DNA of 64,000 nucleotides from Nibricoccus aquaticus (GTDB lineage Bacteria; Verrucomicrobiota; Verrucomicrobiia; Opitutales; Opitutaceae), in NCBI RefSeq assembly GCF_002310495.1, contig NZ_CP023344.1:310001-374000 (forward strand). The letters are read 5' to 3'. Every line of letters begins with the position of its first letter. Positions within the stretch are counted from its first letter, which is position 1. Position numbers and translations under genes: made by a program. Shown here in pieces: positions 8,349 through 17,458 of the stretch. The notes under the pieces were generated by a model. That model was given only the letters and a program-made list of their open reading frames with translations, did no database searches and was not told the origin of the DNA.

Positions 8349-10483
8349 GACGAGGCCTCCCGTGCGAGCCGGTCGATGCCTGTGACGAGTTCGGGAAACG
8401 TCTTCATGGTTTTTTCCTGCGCTTGAATGTCAAAAGCCTGCACTTCCGCGAGGAGTTTCGCTGCGTAATCCGCAAGTGGCGCGCACGCGGCGGCGTTGCC
8501 AGCGACGATGAGTTCGCGCGCGAACGCCTCCGTCTCACGCGCCCCCATTGATTTTGAGAGGATCGGCCAGGTGTTTTTCTCCAGCGTGCGCAGGTGTCCG
8601 ACCAGATCCCTCCAGCGCGCGGCATCCACCAGCACATTGATCGCCTCCAGCGAGACCGGCAGCGGCGATGCGCTCTGGCGCACGCCCTCCGCCGGCAGCA
8701 GTCGCGCGAGCTCGGTGTAGAGCAAAGCGCGCGTGAGCGGCTTGCGCAGATAACCTTCAAAAATTTTCCGCAGATTGAGCTCTTCCGTCAGCAGACTGGA
8801 GGCCGTCACCGCGATCATCGGAATGGACGCCAGCTCGGGAAACTCCCGGATCGCATTGCGCGCCGAATGCCCATCGAGGTCCGGCATTCGCATATCCATG
8901 AGGATGATGTCGGGCCGGTATTTTTTAGCCATCGCGACGCCTTCCAGACCCCCGCTCGCGTAAAGCAACCGGTGCCTCGTTCCCTCAAAATACCCCAGCA
9001 TCAAATCGCGATTCAGCGACACATCGTCCACGACCAGGATCAAGCTGGGCCGCAGATGATCGAGGTTTTCACCTTCCGACGGCATGCGATCCTCATCAGG
9101 AAGCGCCGCAGAAATCGCAACCTTCACAAACTCAAATAGGAAGGTGGATCCCTGTCCTGGCACGCTCTCCACGCGCACGCTTCCGTTGAGCAGATGCGAG
9201 AGCCGGCGTGTGATGCTCAACCCCAATCCAGTGCCGCCCGCCTGCGCCGTCTGGCTGTTCCTCACTTGTCGAAACGGCTCGAAGATCAGCTCGTGGTGTT
9301 CGGGCGCGATGCCCACCCCTGTATCCGCCACGCTCAGATAAAGCGTCACCGATGTCTCGTCTCCCTCGGTCAACCGGCTCCATGTGCGGACGTGGACCGT
9401 GCCCTGCGACGTGAACTTCAGTGCGTTGCCCACCACATTGAATAAAATCTGCCTCAGCCGCACCGAGTCGAAAATCACCGCAGGCGGCACCGAGGCATCC
9501 ACCGTGAACTCCAGCTTCACGCCTCGCTCGCCCGCCTGCTGCTCGAAGATCGTCGCTATCCCGTGGAAAACTCCGCGCAAAGACATCGGCTTCAGCGTGA
9601 GATCCAGTTTGCCTGCTTCGATCTTCGAAAGATCGAGGATGTCGTTGATTAACGAGAGCAGCGCCTTGCCGCTGGTATTGATCGCATCGATGTACTGGCG
9701 CTGCTTGGGCGTCGTCACGATGCCCCGCAGCAACTCCGCGAAACCGAGCACCGCATTCATCGGCGTGCGGATCTCGTGGCTCATGTTCGCGAGAAACTCG
9801 CTCTTCTCGCGGTCGGCCTGCTCAGCCTTTTCTTTCGCGCGCAACAGCTCGGCCTCGCGCTTCAGCGCGCTGAACGCGCGGCGCATAAACGCGAACGAAT
9901 TGATCCCCAGCACCAGCGCCATGCCGCCCGAGAGCACGATCATCAGCGCCGTCGTCCAAAGTTCGCGGCGCATGTTTTCCCGCCGCTGGTCGAGCAGCGC
10001 CGTTTCCTCGGAGTGCATCACGCGGACGAGCGCATCGATCTCCGCCATCTGCCGCAGACCGGCATCGTTGGTCGGCGCTTCGTCGCGGCGCACATAAATC
10101 TCCACGCTCTTGCGCAGCGCGGCGAGCCGCAGCTCCACCAGCCGGCTCAGCTCATCGCTGCGCGCCGCCTGCCGCTGGCTGTCCGCCACGATCTCACTCA
10201 GCTCCGCCAGACTTTTCCTCACCGCGGTCTCCGACTCGAAATAAGACTCCCGATACGCTGTCGAGCCGCTGATCAGGAAGGCGCGTTGATCGAGCTCCGC
10301 ATCCTTGATCAGCGACGCCGTCTGGCTCGTCATCTCCATCACGCGGTAAGTGTGGTTGACCCATCGCACACGATCGTACGCGCGCCAGCCCGCCCACAAA
10401 CCGGTCAGCACCGAGAGCACGAGCAGCAAAGCCGCGACACCAAGCAGCCCGGCATGCCAGAAACGGAGGATCGTGTTCTTCAT
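8345..10483 (-). CDS. Membrane hybrid histidine kinase with receiver
   Basis: 712 residues from the ATG at 10483, chosen because GGAG lies seven bases upstream; a GTG at 10549 would be longer. Two membrane segments (about 8-34 and 177-200) bracket a helical periplasmic CHASE3-like sensor. HisKA carries His236 in LANMSHEIRTPMNAVLG, then HATPase with N, G1 and G2 boxes, then a receiver (LILVVDDVSLN, phosphoacceptor in ILMDMRMPD). The last 100 residues are helical and resemble an Hpt module, but I find no phosphorylatable histidine in the expected helix. Coupled to the downstream receiver-kinase gene. Confidence 0.92.
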   Translation of the reverse strand: MKNTILRFWHAGLLGVAALLLVLSVLTGLWAGWRAYDRVRWVNHTYRVMEMTSQTASLIKDAELDQRAFLISGSTAYRESYFESETAVRKSLAELSEIVADSQRQAARSDELSRLVELRLAALRKSVEIYVRRDEAPTNDAGLRQMAEIDALVRVMHSEETALLDQRRENMRRELWTTALMIVLSGGMALVLGINSFAFMRRAFSALKREAELLRAKEKAEQADREKSEFLANMSHEIRTPMNAVLGFAELLRGIVTTPKQRQYIDAINTSGKALLSLINDILDLSKIEAGKLDLTLKPMSLRGVFHGIATIFEQQAGERGVKLEFTVDASVPPAVIFDSVRLRQILFNVVGNALKFTSQGTVHVRTWSRLTEGDETSVTLYLSVADTGVGIAPEHHELIFEPFRQVRNSQTAQAGGTGLGLSITRRLSHLLNGSVRVESVPGQGSTFLFEFVKVAISAALPDEDRMPSEGENLDHLRPSLILVVDDVSLNRDLMLGYFEGTRHRLLYASGGLEGVAMAKKYRPDIILMDMRMPDLDGHSARNAIREFPELASIPMIAVTASSLLTEELNLRKIFEGYLRKPLTRALLYTELARLLPAEGVRQSASPLPVSLEAINVLVDAARWRDLVGHLRTLEKNTWPILSKSMGARETEAFARELIVAGNAAACAPLADYAAKLLAEVQAFDIQAQEKTMKTFPELVTGIDRLAREASS

Positions 10484-10572
10484 ATAAATACTCCGGCAAA
10501 GTGCCGTCGCACCCGAGTACGACTCACGGACTCGGGAGTTGTCTAACACTTCCTCCCCGGGAAACGAAAATA

Positions 10573-10667
10573 GCGCTTACCGCCACGCTTGGACCTGCTG
10601 CAAACAGCAAGGCCGCAAACCCACGCCTCACCGCGATCGCACCTGACTGCGCGATTCCGGTAAGCGC
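10573..10667. repeat. 10-bp inverted repeat pair in an intergenic gap
   Basis: GCGCTTACCG at 10573-10582 is the exact reverse complement of CGGTAAGCGC at 10658-10667. The pair lies between the DUF892 gene end and the hybrid kinase start. It could be an operator, part of a folded leader, or chance. Confidence 0.35.
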
Positions 10668-10702
10668 ATATACAACGCTCAAAAACTGAATACGCGCCCG
10701 GA

Positions 10703-11227
10703 TCACGCAGCCGTTTCCGCGCGCTGGTTCACGCCTCGCGCGAACCAACCACCCGTGGCGACCTTAGTCAGTCGCTGGTCAACATTACCCGCGTGCCGCA
10801 CGAGGTCACCGTAGATGTCGGCCACACGATCTTCGCCGAGCACCTTCGCGAACTGCCGCGCCGTCCCGTAGCCCGCGATCTGGTAATGCGCGATGCGCTG
10901 GGCGTTCGCTATGAGCGCCGCGTCGATCACGTACGGGTCGCCGTATTTCGAAATCGTATCGCGCGCCTCGCGGATCAAGCCGCGCATCGCTTCACAAGTC
11001 ACACCCGATGGCTCCACATTCAGATGCGTGCAGGCGTGCTCCAGCCAGCTGATGTTCGCATCCACCAGCTCGGTGATGTCGGTAATCTCTTTGCGGAGTT
11101 CATCATCGGTCGCGCTGCTGAGTAAGCTGGGCAGGATTTCGCGATACTGCGTCTCGGCGTTGTAGAGATCGCGCGTTTGCGCGATGAGCAGATCTTTCAG
11201 TGTGTTGAGTGAGGAGGTCGATGGCAT
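10703..11227 (-). CDS. DUF892 (YciE/YciF-like) ferritin-fold protein
   Basis: 174 residues, the normal size for DUF892. It begins with the family signature LNTLKDLLIAQTRDLYNAETQY and continues as a four-helix bundle with the expected carboxylates (E in NAETQ, E in TELVD, H in WLEHACTHL, H in RIAHYQIAGYG). DUF892 proteins are ferritin-like and usually belong to the general stress response; metal content is often assumed rather than proven. Its neighbour on the same strand, 51 bases upstream, looks like a divergent relative. No Shine-Dalgarno. Confidence 0.9.
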   Translation of the reverse strand: MPSTSSLNTLKDLLIAQTRDLYNAETQYREILPSLLSSATDDELRKEITDITELVDANISWLEHACTHLNVEPSGVTCEAMRGLIREARDTISKYGDPYVIDAALIANAQRIAHYQIAGYGTARQFAKVLGEDRVADIYGDLVRHAGNVDQRLTKVATGGWFARGVNQRAETAA

Positions 11228-11278
11228 GGCGGATAGGAGCTGAGGTTGGAGGTGAAATATTTTTCGCTAACGCGGACT

Positions 11279-11791
11279 TCAGGCCGCCGCGAACACTTGT
11301 TCCTGTATGCGCGGACGCGCGGCAAACGCGTTCAAGTTAAGCTCAAGCCCGATCCACTCCCGTGCCCAGGCGCGCAGATGATCTGACAGGCCGTCAAGGC
11401 GCAGACGTAGGGCCGAGTCAGCGACCGATGAGCAATACATCTCCATGTAGCGTGCCGCGCGTCGCATGATGCTGATCGCGCCTGCCACCCCGAGTCGGCT
11501 GGTCTCTGCGCGACGGATCTTTTCACCCGCCTCGGCCAGCACGCCGTTCAAAACCGCCTGCGGCTCGCTCCCGTCCCTGGATTCAGGGATACCCGCTTCG
11601 CGCAACATCGCCTCGATCGGCGTGAAACCCACGCAGTTGATCCGCGCGACCAAGCCCGACAGAGAATCTATATTGTGCGACTCGATCTCCCGCGAAAGCC
11701 GATTCAGATCCTTTTCCAAAGCGAGCGCGCTGGCGTGCAGCGTGTGAAGATCGTCCGACAGCAACTGGAGGAAGAGTTGTTCGCGAGTCAT
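11279..11791 (-). CDS. Four-helix protein, possibly a divergent DUF892 relative
   Basis: 170 residues from the ATG at 11791; a TTG at 11806 would add five. The protein is predicted all helical (for example EQLFLQLLSDDLHTLHASAL, LEKDLNRLSREIES, GAISIMRRAARYMEMYCSSV). The spacing of helices recalls the DUF892 protein encoded just downstream, but the carboxylate and histidine ligands are not clearly kept, so it may be a degenerate paralogue. Same strand as DUF892 with a 51-base gap, so probably cotranscribed. No family assigned with confidence. Confidence 0.6.
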   Translation of the reverse strand: MTREQLFLQLLSDDLHTLHASALALEKDLNRLSREIESHNIDSLSGLVARINCVGFTPIEAMLREAGIPESRDGSEPQAVLNGVLAEAGEKIRRAETSRLGVAGAISIMRRAARYMEMYCSSVADSALRLRLDGLSDHLRAWAREWIGLELNLNAFAARPRIQEQVFAAA

Positions 11792-12109
11792 GGTGTGGAG
11801 ATTCAATTTTGGCAGTTTAAGAAAAACTGTTCACCCCTTTCGCACTCCGCGTGCCAGTGTTTCGGATACGCACTTAAGTAGCTGATGGAAAACAGCTCGT
11901 GCTCCGTTCAAATCCAGCCTGACGCTTTCTCCTCCACCCGCCTGGTGCATCTTGCAACCGCGCTCCCGCGCCCATGCCTGCGCTTTGCACCGGCCTGACG
12001 GTGCACCGCCCGACGCCCGCTCACTCTAAAAAATCTTCTCCCCGGGTTTTCGTCTGAGAATCCACTCGCCCTCACCCACTGGCAGACTTCGTGCGAAACG
12101 CTCCGCACC
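11792..12109. other. 318-bp divergent intergenic region
   Basis: It separates the leftward DUF892-type pair from the rightward VTT gene and so should carry promoters in both directions. The part next to the leftward gene is A/T rich (around AATTTTGGCAGTTTAAG). I could not identify firm -35/-10 pairs, and saw no gene, tRNA or terminator. Confidence 0.45.
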
Positions 12110-12802
12110 ATGTCCACTCCCGCCTCCCCCGCTCTTCGACGCCGTCGCATCACGATCATCGCGGTCGCGCTCGGCATCGCCGCGCTATTCGCCGTGCTCA
12201 CGCACTTCGGCGGCGGAGCACGCTGGAAGGAGGCCATGGACGCGCTGCCGGCGGCCGCCTTGCTAGCGTGTTTCGCCGTGCTGCCGCTGACCGGTTTTCC
12301 TGTCACGCTTCTGCTGCTCGCCGTCGGCGCGCGCTTCGGTTTCTGGCCAGGACTCGCCGCCACCGCCGCCGCCACCGCGTTCCATCTGGTCGCGAGCTAC
12401 CCGTTGTCGAAAGTCGTCCGCCGCCCCGTCACCGCCCTGCTCGAAAAAGCCGGCTGGTCACTCCCGCAGCTCGACCGCGGCTCGGCGTGGACCTTCTCCA
12501 CCTGGCTCGCTCTCGCGCCCGGCCTCTCGTACGCGCTGAAAAATTACACACCCGCACTCGCCGGCGTCCCCTTCGCCATCTACTTCCTGAGCTACTATCC
12601 GATCCACGTGATCACCTCCGTGCTTGGACTGCTCATCGGCGGAGCCACGATGAACTTTTCCTGGCCGCTGGCTTTCGGCGTGCTCGCCTACGGGATCATC
12701 ATGGCCGTCCTCACCAAAATGCTCGCCACCCGCCTCCGCGAAAACCGCGCCGCCAGCAACACCTTCGCCGCACACTCCTCCACCGCTGCACCCGCAGCCT
12801 GA
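12110..12802 (+). CDS. TVP38/TMEM64-type (VTT domain) membrane protein
   Basis: 230 residues with about six hydrophobic segments (for example 14-32, 48-72, 75-98, 150-175, 180-198). It carries VTT/SNARE-associated features: LPLTGFPVTLLLLAVGARFGFWPG, corresponding to the re-entrant region, and the later FAIYFLSYYPIHVITSVLGLLIG. DedA/TVP38 proteins are implicated in lipid carrier or phospholipid movement across the inner membrane. Its neighbours include a phosphodiesterase-EEP fusion and a GT4 glycosyltransferase, which supports lipid-related work by inference. The extremely GC-rich reading frame on this strand at 12091 is a shadow. Confidence 0.85.
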   Translation: MSTPASPALRRRRITIIAVALGIAALFAVLTHFGGGARWKEAMDALPAAALLACFAVLPLTGFPVTLLLLAVGARFGFWPGLAATAAATAFHLVASYPLSKVVRRPVTALLEKAGWSLPQLDRGSAWTFSTWLALAPGLSYALKNYTPALAGVPFAIYFLSYYPIHVITSVLGLLIGGATMNFSWPLAFGVLAYGIIMAVLTKMLATRLRENRAASNTFAAHSSTAAPAA

Positions 12803-12823
12803 AAAATTCCCCCGCCTCCTTTT

Positions 12824-13693
12824 ATGCAAAAAATCCAGATCAACCACCACACGCGCTACAGCTATTCCGCGCCCGTCATCCTCGGGCCGCATCGCCTCTT
12901 CATCCGCCCGCGCGAAGGCCACGACATCCTCATCGCCAGTTCCCGTCTCGAAATTTCCCCCACGCCCGCCTCCATCACCTGGCACCGCGATGTCCACGGC
13001 AACTCCGTCGCCACCGTCGTCTTCGGCGAACCCGCCGACTCCCTCTCCATCCTCAGCGAGGTCATCGTCGAACACTACGACGAGCAGCCCCTCGACTTCG
13101 TCATCGAAGACCGCGCCGCGAAATTCCCCTTCGTGCTCACGCCCGCCGAGCGCATGGACCTCATGCCGTATCTCACGCCGTCCTACCCCGAGGATCAGTC
13201 GCAACTCGATCAATGGACCCAAAGCTTCTGGAAAGCCGGTAACACGGCCGACACCTCCGCGCTGCTCAACGAGATCAACCGCAGCATCGCCAATAACTTT
13301 TCCTACGCCCGCCGCGAAGAGCCCGGCGTCCAGCGCCCCTCCAAAACACTCGCCACACAAAGCGGCTCCTGCCGCGACTTCGCCACGCTCATGATCGAGA
13401 CCTGCCGCTTCCTAGGCCTGCCCGCGCGTTTCGTCAGCGGCTACGCCTCCACCGAAGACATCCCCGCCGCTCTCGGCTCCACGCACGCCTGGGCCGAGGT
13501 CTATCTGCCCGGCGCAGGCTGGAAAGGTTTCGACAGCACCGGAGGCGTCATCGTCGGCCCGAAACACATCGCCATCGCCGTCGGCCGAGATCCCGAATCG
13601 CTCCCGCCCATCTCCGGTTCCTTCGACATCGGCAACAACCTCAACGTGACCTCCTCCATGGAGGTCACCGTCGAGGTCAAACGACAGGACTGA
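12824..13693 (+). CDS. Transglutaminase-like cysteine peptidase family protein
   Basis: 289 residues. The N-terminal beta domain (1-85) fits the bacterial transglutaminase N-terminal family, with HHTRYSYSAPVILGPHRLFI. The catalytic core follows, with a clear triad: Cys183 in GSCRDFATLMIETCR, His221 in STHAWAEVYLPG and Asp237 in GFDSTGG. Such proteins are usually cytoplasmic and act as proteases or amide hydrolases; substrates are mostly unknown. It starts 21 bases after the VTT gene. The last 17 bases overlap the 3' end of the convergent phosphodiesterase fusion gene. Confidence 0.92.
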   Translation: MQKIQINHHTRYSYSAPVILGPHRLFIRPREGHDILIASSRLEISPTPASITWHRDVHGNSVATVVFGEPADSLSILSEVIVEHYDEQPLDFVIEDRAAKFPFVLTPAERMDLMPYLTPSYPEDQSQLDQWTQSFWKAGNTADTSALLNEINRSIANNFSYARREEPGVQRPSKTLATQSGSCRDFATLMIETCRFLGLPARFVSGYASTEDIPAALGSTHAWAEVYLPGAGWKGFDSTGGVIVGPKHIAIAVGRDPESLPPISGSFDIGNNLNVTSSMEVTVEVKRQD

Positions 13694-16148
13694 TCCCCGC
13701 GCTCACCGCCGTCCGGGGACTGCCCTCGGACGGCGCGCTCGTTTTCTCAGGCACGATCAGTTTCAAATCCGCCGCCAGTGGCAGGTGATCGGAAGCGATG
13801 CGTGTGAGATCGTCTTCGAGCACCTTCACGCCGCACACCTCGAAATGCTTCGAGGCAAAAATGTGATCGATCCGCCGCAACGGCCAGCGCGCCGGAAAAG
13901 TCCTCCGCGCGGTATGCCCCGGCGCATGCGCCTGCACATCGTTCATCAGCGCCGACAGTTTCCTATAAGCCGCCGAGCCCGGAGGAAAATTCATGTCGCC
14001 GCACAGGATCACCGGTTTGTCCGTGCCGATCCCACCGAGCCACTCCGGCGCGAGCAAATCAGCCACTTGCGACGCCTGCTCCGCCGAGCCCAGTCCGAGA
14101 TGCGTCGTCAACAACTGCACCTCTTCTCCCAGCCACGGCACCGTCACCCACAAAGCTTCCCGCGGCTCTCCCCTTATCCGTCCGCCCCGTGGCAACACCG
14201 CGCGCCGCACCAGCCGGATCGGCTCGCGCGACAGTACTCCATGCCCGTACTTGGAATTCCCCGACGTCACCGCCGGGCAAAAGTACGCGTGCATCCCCAG
14301 CTTCTCCGCGATAATCGCCAGCTGATCCTCGCCACGCGAACGCTCACGCCCGCAGTCGAGCTCCTGCAACGCGATCACATCCGCATCCAGCCGCTCCAGC
14401 ACGCGCGCGATCCGAGCCGGCGAAACCCGCCCATCGCCGCCGTGGCAGCTGTGGACGTTGTACGTCACCACCCGCATCGCCACCGCCGTTGCAGACGGCT
14501 GCCGTCGCTGCGCCGCCACAACCGCGCCCGTTTCCGAACGCCCGAGCGCACGCAACGCCGCCGCCCGTAAGACCGAGGGACGGATAAAATGCCGCGCCTC
14601 TTCCGGCAGCCATACGTTTGCCGGCAGCAGTGCGAAACCCTGCGCCTCCGCCGCCGTCGGCCCCGCGTGCGAGCCATTCTCCTGCGCAAAGGTCCAGCAT
14701 TCGCCCTTCGTTCCCCAACCGAGAACAACCAGATCGCCCGCGTGCGGATTGTGGCAGAGATGCGCCAGATCCTTCGCGATCTCACTGCGCAATGGCTCCG
14801 CGCAAGGCAGTCCCTCAGGCAGATCCGGCAGCACCTGCTCCCCACCCGCATGAAGCCAGTCCACCCGCCCGTCTTCGCGCCGTAGCAAAACGCCCCCTAC
14901 ACCATCCCGCAGCAGCGCCGCCGCCAGCCGCCGCTTGCCGGTTTCACCGAGATCGCGCCCAAAATAAACATGCCCCACCGGCCCGAGCGCGGCCACGGCG
15001 AACTCCTGCTTCTCAAAAACACTCAGCTGCGACTCCGCCCGGTGCGTCTCCTCGCGCTTTTCTTTTTTCGGCCCCCCGAGCCAGTGCCCGGGCGATGGCC
15101 GCCGCTGCGGCCGCGCCGCCTCCGCCGCTTTCACCGCGTCTTGATTCGGCCAGTGCTTCCGCACCAGTCCTTCCAGCCCGCCCTCCACCACGCCCGCCAG
15201 CGCCTTCGTGCGCACCTGCCCGTGATCGCTAAAAATCCACACGTCATAATCCCGCCGCCCTGAGCGCCGCGCCGCGCGGTGCAGCTCCCGGATCGCACGA
15301 TCGATGCCCTTCAACGTCCAGTGCGCGAACGCCGAGTCCGGCCCGCGCCGGTGCGACTGCTCGTCGTACCCGAGGAAATTCACATGCACCACCGGCAGCC
15401 CGCGCGTCACATCGAGCCGCGCGCCGAGCGTCACCATTTCACGCAGTCCCACGCAGACAAAAACGCGTGCCAGCAGGAAAAACAGCTCTCGCTTCAAGCT
15501 CCGCCCCTGCACAAACACACCGCGCAACGCGTCGAAAAAACCGATCACGATCTCCAGCAGCAGCAGCCCGACCAGCCGCGCAAACGCCCCGAAGTGCAAA
15601 AATGCAAACGTCACCAGCGTCCTCAGTTTTCCGGTACGCCACATGTCGCCGAGTCCGATGCTAGCGCCGCAGAAATGGCTTTCCTCCTGCGCCGCTCCAC
15701 CCGTGTAGATGTTGCTCCACGAACTGCCGCCCGTGAGCAACCCAGTCGCCTGCGTTTGCAGATCCGCCTCGATTCGCTTCGCCCAGTCCGGATGCATCAT
15801 CATGCCGATCCCGCCCACGCGTTTGTCGAGAAAGCTGAACGCCGGCACCGCCCCGCGCACCCCGTAATAAAGCTCCGCCTGCACCGCCGGCGTGCTCGAT
15901 GGCAGCCCTGGATAAAAGGTGTGCAGCTGATGCCCGCGATTGAGCAGTCGCTTCAAAAACGGCATCCGCCCGCGCGCGATCGCTCGCTCCAGTTGCTCAC
16001 GCGCCAGCCCGTCGATCTGGATCATCAGCAGCCCGTGAGCGTGCGGCGCATCTGCAGTCACGCCGAGCTTCAGCCCGCGCACGGCCCATTCGTTGCGACT
16101 GAAACGACGGCGCATCCGCCACCACGCGGCTTCGATACGGGTAAGCAT
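13677..16148 (-). CDS. Alkaline-phosphatase-fold phosphodiesterase fused to an EEP phosphatase
   Basis: 823 residues combining two hydrolases. Residues about 35-480 look like a type I phosphodiesterase/nucleotide pyrophosphatase: IQIDGLA, nucleophile region GLPSSTPAVQ, metal ligands in YDEQSHRRG and FSDHGQ. Two hydrophobic stretches (about 180-215 and 222-240) interrupt it and may anchor it in the membrane. Residues 558-810 are a complete endonuclease/exonuclease/phosphatase domain: YNVHSCHGG, ALQELD, HLGLG, CGDMNFPP, RRIDHIF and IASDHLPL. Both active sites appear intact. Next to VTT and GT4 genes this suggests phospholipid or head-group turnover. Met558 at 14477 could be an internal start for a free EEP protein. 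Confidence 0.85.
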   Translation of the reverse strand: MLTRIEAAWWRMRRRFSRNEWAVRGLKLGVTADAPHAHGLLMIQIDGLAREQLERAIARGRMPFLKRLLNRGHQLHTFYPGLPSSTPAVQAELYYGVRGAVPAFSFLDKRVGGIGMMMHPDWAKRIEADLQTQATGLLTGGSSWSNIYTGGAAQEESHFCGASIGLGDMWRTGKLRTLVTFAFLHFGAFARLVGLLLLEIVIGFFDALRGVFVQGRSLKRELFFLLARVFVCVGLREMVTLGARLDVTRGLPVVHVNFLGYDEQSHRRGPDSAFAHWTLKGIDRAIRELHRAARRSGRRDYDVWIFSDHGQVRTKALAGVVEGGLEGLVRKHWPNQDAVKAAEAARPQRRPSPGHWLGGPKKEKREETHRAESQLSVFEKQEFAVAALGPVGHVYFGRDLGETGKRRLAAALLRDGVGGVLLRREDGRVDWLHAGGEQVLPDLPEGLPCAEPLRSEIAKDLAHLCHNPHAGDLVVLGWGTKGECWTFAQENGSHAGPTAAEAQGFALLPANVWLPEEARHFIRPSVLRAAALRALGRSETGAVVAAQRRQPSATAVAMRVVTYNVHSCHGGDGRVSPARIARVLERLDADVIALQELDCGRERSRGEDQLAIIAEKLGMHAYFCPAVTSGNSKYGHGVLSREPIRLVRRAVLPRGGRIRGEPREALWVTVPWLGEEVQLLTTHLGLGSAEQASQVADLLAPEWLGGIGTDKPVILCGDMNFPPGSAAYRKLSALMNDVQAHAPGHTARRTFPARWPLRRIDHIFASKHFEVCGVKVLEDDLTRIASDHLPLAADLKLIVPEKTSAPSEGSPRTAVSAGISPVV

Positions 16149-16156
16149 GGCGCGCG

Positions 16157-17458
16157 TCAGGAGGCTGCCAGTTGCGAGAGCGGAGCCGTGATAGCTTTCA
16201 CCGCCGCGCCGACTTTGTCAGCGACCAGCTGGCCCTCGATCGCGAGACGCTCCTTCGTGCGTTCCCATAACGATTGCTCCTCGATGCGCGGCTGGTCGCG
16301 GCGATGAGCGGCGATCACTTCGCGATAAAATTCCAGCGCTTTCACCGACGTGACCACCCGGTCGAAATTCGCCGCCTGCTCCCGCGCGCCCTTGCTCCAC
16401 TTCTTCCGAAGCTCCGCGCTGCGCACCACTTGATTAAGCGCGCGTGAAAAATCCACCGTGCTCGCATCCGCCTTCAGCAAGCGGCCGTTTTCCTTGTCGC
16501 GCACGATTTCGCGCGCACCGGACGCATCGAGCGCGATCACCGGATTTCCCGCCGCCATCGCCTCGGCGAGCACCATGCCCTGCGTCTCGCTCTGCGAGGC
16601 AAACGCGAAGACATCCATCGCCGCGTACGCATCGTGCAGCGCCTTGCCCGTGAGCTTCCCCGCGAACCGCACACGGTCCGCAACGTTATGCGTGGCCATG
16701 ATTTTTTCCATCTCCTCGCGCGACGGACCATCCCCGACAACCAGCAGCCACGCGTTCTTCTCCCGCTTGAGCGTGCGCACCACCGCCTCCGAGAGAAACG
16801 TCAGATTCTTTTCCGGCGCCAGCCGCCCCAGATGACCGATCACCACCGCATCGCTCGGGATGTTCCACTGCTTCCTGCCACGCGCGCGGCTGCCCGAGGC
16901 GAGTGCCTTCGTGTCGATGCCCGTCGGCACCACGCGGATCGGCGTCGTCACGCCGCGGCTCACGAGCAGCTCCGCAATGCTCTCGCTCGGCGCGATCACA
17001 CCATGGCAGCGATTCGCAAAACGCGTCGAGAGCTCGATCACGAATTCCTTCAACCGCGGCGAATCAAACGGCACGTAATGCGTGTACTGCTCGTACAGCG
17101 TATGGTGCGTGAACACCACCGGAGCACCCGTCATCGCCGAGGCGCGCAGCGCCGTGTCCCCGAGCAGAAATGGATGATGCGCGTGCAACAGGTCCGGCTT
17201 GAACCCCGTGATGCGCTCCGTCGATTCCGTGCTGAGCGGCAGGCTAACCGAGAAGTCGCTGCCATTAAAATTTTGCAGCGCTGGGACGCGCTCCACCGAA
17301 CGCTCGATGCGCTCCGGCGCACCGCCTTCGGCAAATTGCGGGGCCACCACGAGCACGCGCTGACGCAGCCGGCGATAGTCTTCTAGAAAGGTCTGGACCG
17401 ATTTGGCGACGCCGCCGACGTGCGGCAAAAACGTGTTGGTGAAGAAACAAATTTTCAT
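16157..17458 (-). CDS. GT4-family glycosyltransferase
   Basis: 433 residues with a GT-B fold. The start MKICFFTNTFLPHVGGVAKS is the classic GT4 N-terminus with the GG loop. The donor site shows GHLGRLAPEKNL, a DGPSREEME turn and the EX7E-type segment SQSETQGMVLAEAMAAGNPVIA. Relatives include diacylglycerol glucosyltransferases and mannosyltransferases of lipid or glycan synthesis. The next gene leftward, the phosphodiesterase-EEP fusion, starts nine bases after the stop, so the two form an operon. The acceptor is probably a lipid, by inference only. Confidence 0.9.
   Translation of the reverse strand: MKICFFTNTFLPHVGGVAKSVQTFLEDYRRLRQRVLVVAPQFAEGGAPERIERSVERVPALQNFNGSDFSVSLPLSTESTERITGFKPDLLHAHHPFLLGDTALRASAMTGAPVVFTHHTLYEQYTHYVPFDSPRLKEFVIELSTRFANRCHGVIAPSESIAELLVSRGVTTPIRVVPTGIDTKALASGSRARGRKQWNIPSDAVVIGHLGRLAPEKNLTFLSEAVVRTLKREKNAWLLVVGDGPSREEMEKIMATHNVADRVRFAGKLTGKALHDAYAAMDVFAFASQSETQGMVLAEAMAAGNPVIALDASGAREIVRDKENGRLLKADASTVDFSRALNQVVRSAELRKKWSKGAREQAANFDRVVTSVKALEFYREVIAAHRRDQPRIEEQSLWERTKERLAIEGQLVADKVGAAVKAITAPLSQLAAS

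Noticed and set aside
12091-13242. A 383-codon Arg/Pro-rich plus-strand frame
   Set aside because: Out of frame with the VTT and transglutaminase genes it overlaps; both of those have clear motifs.
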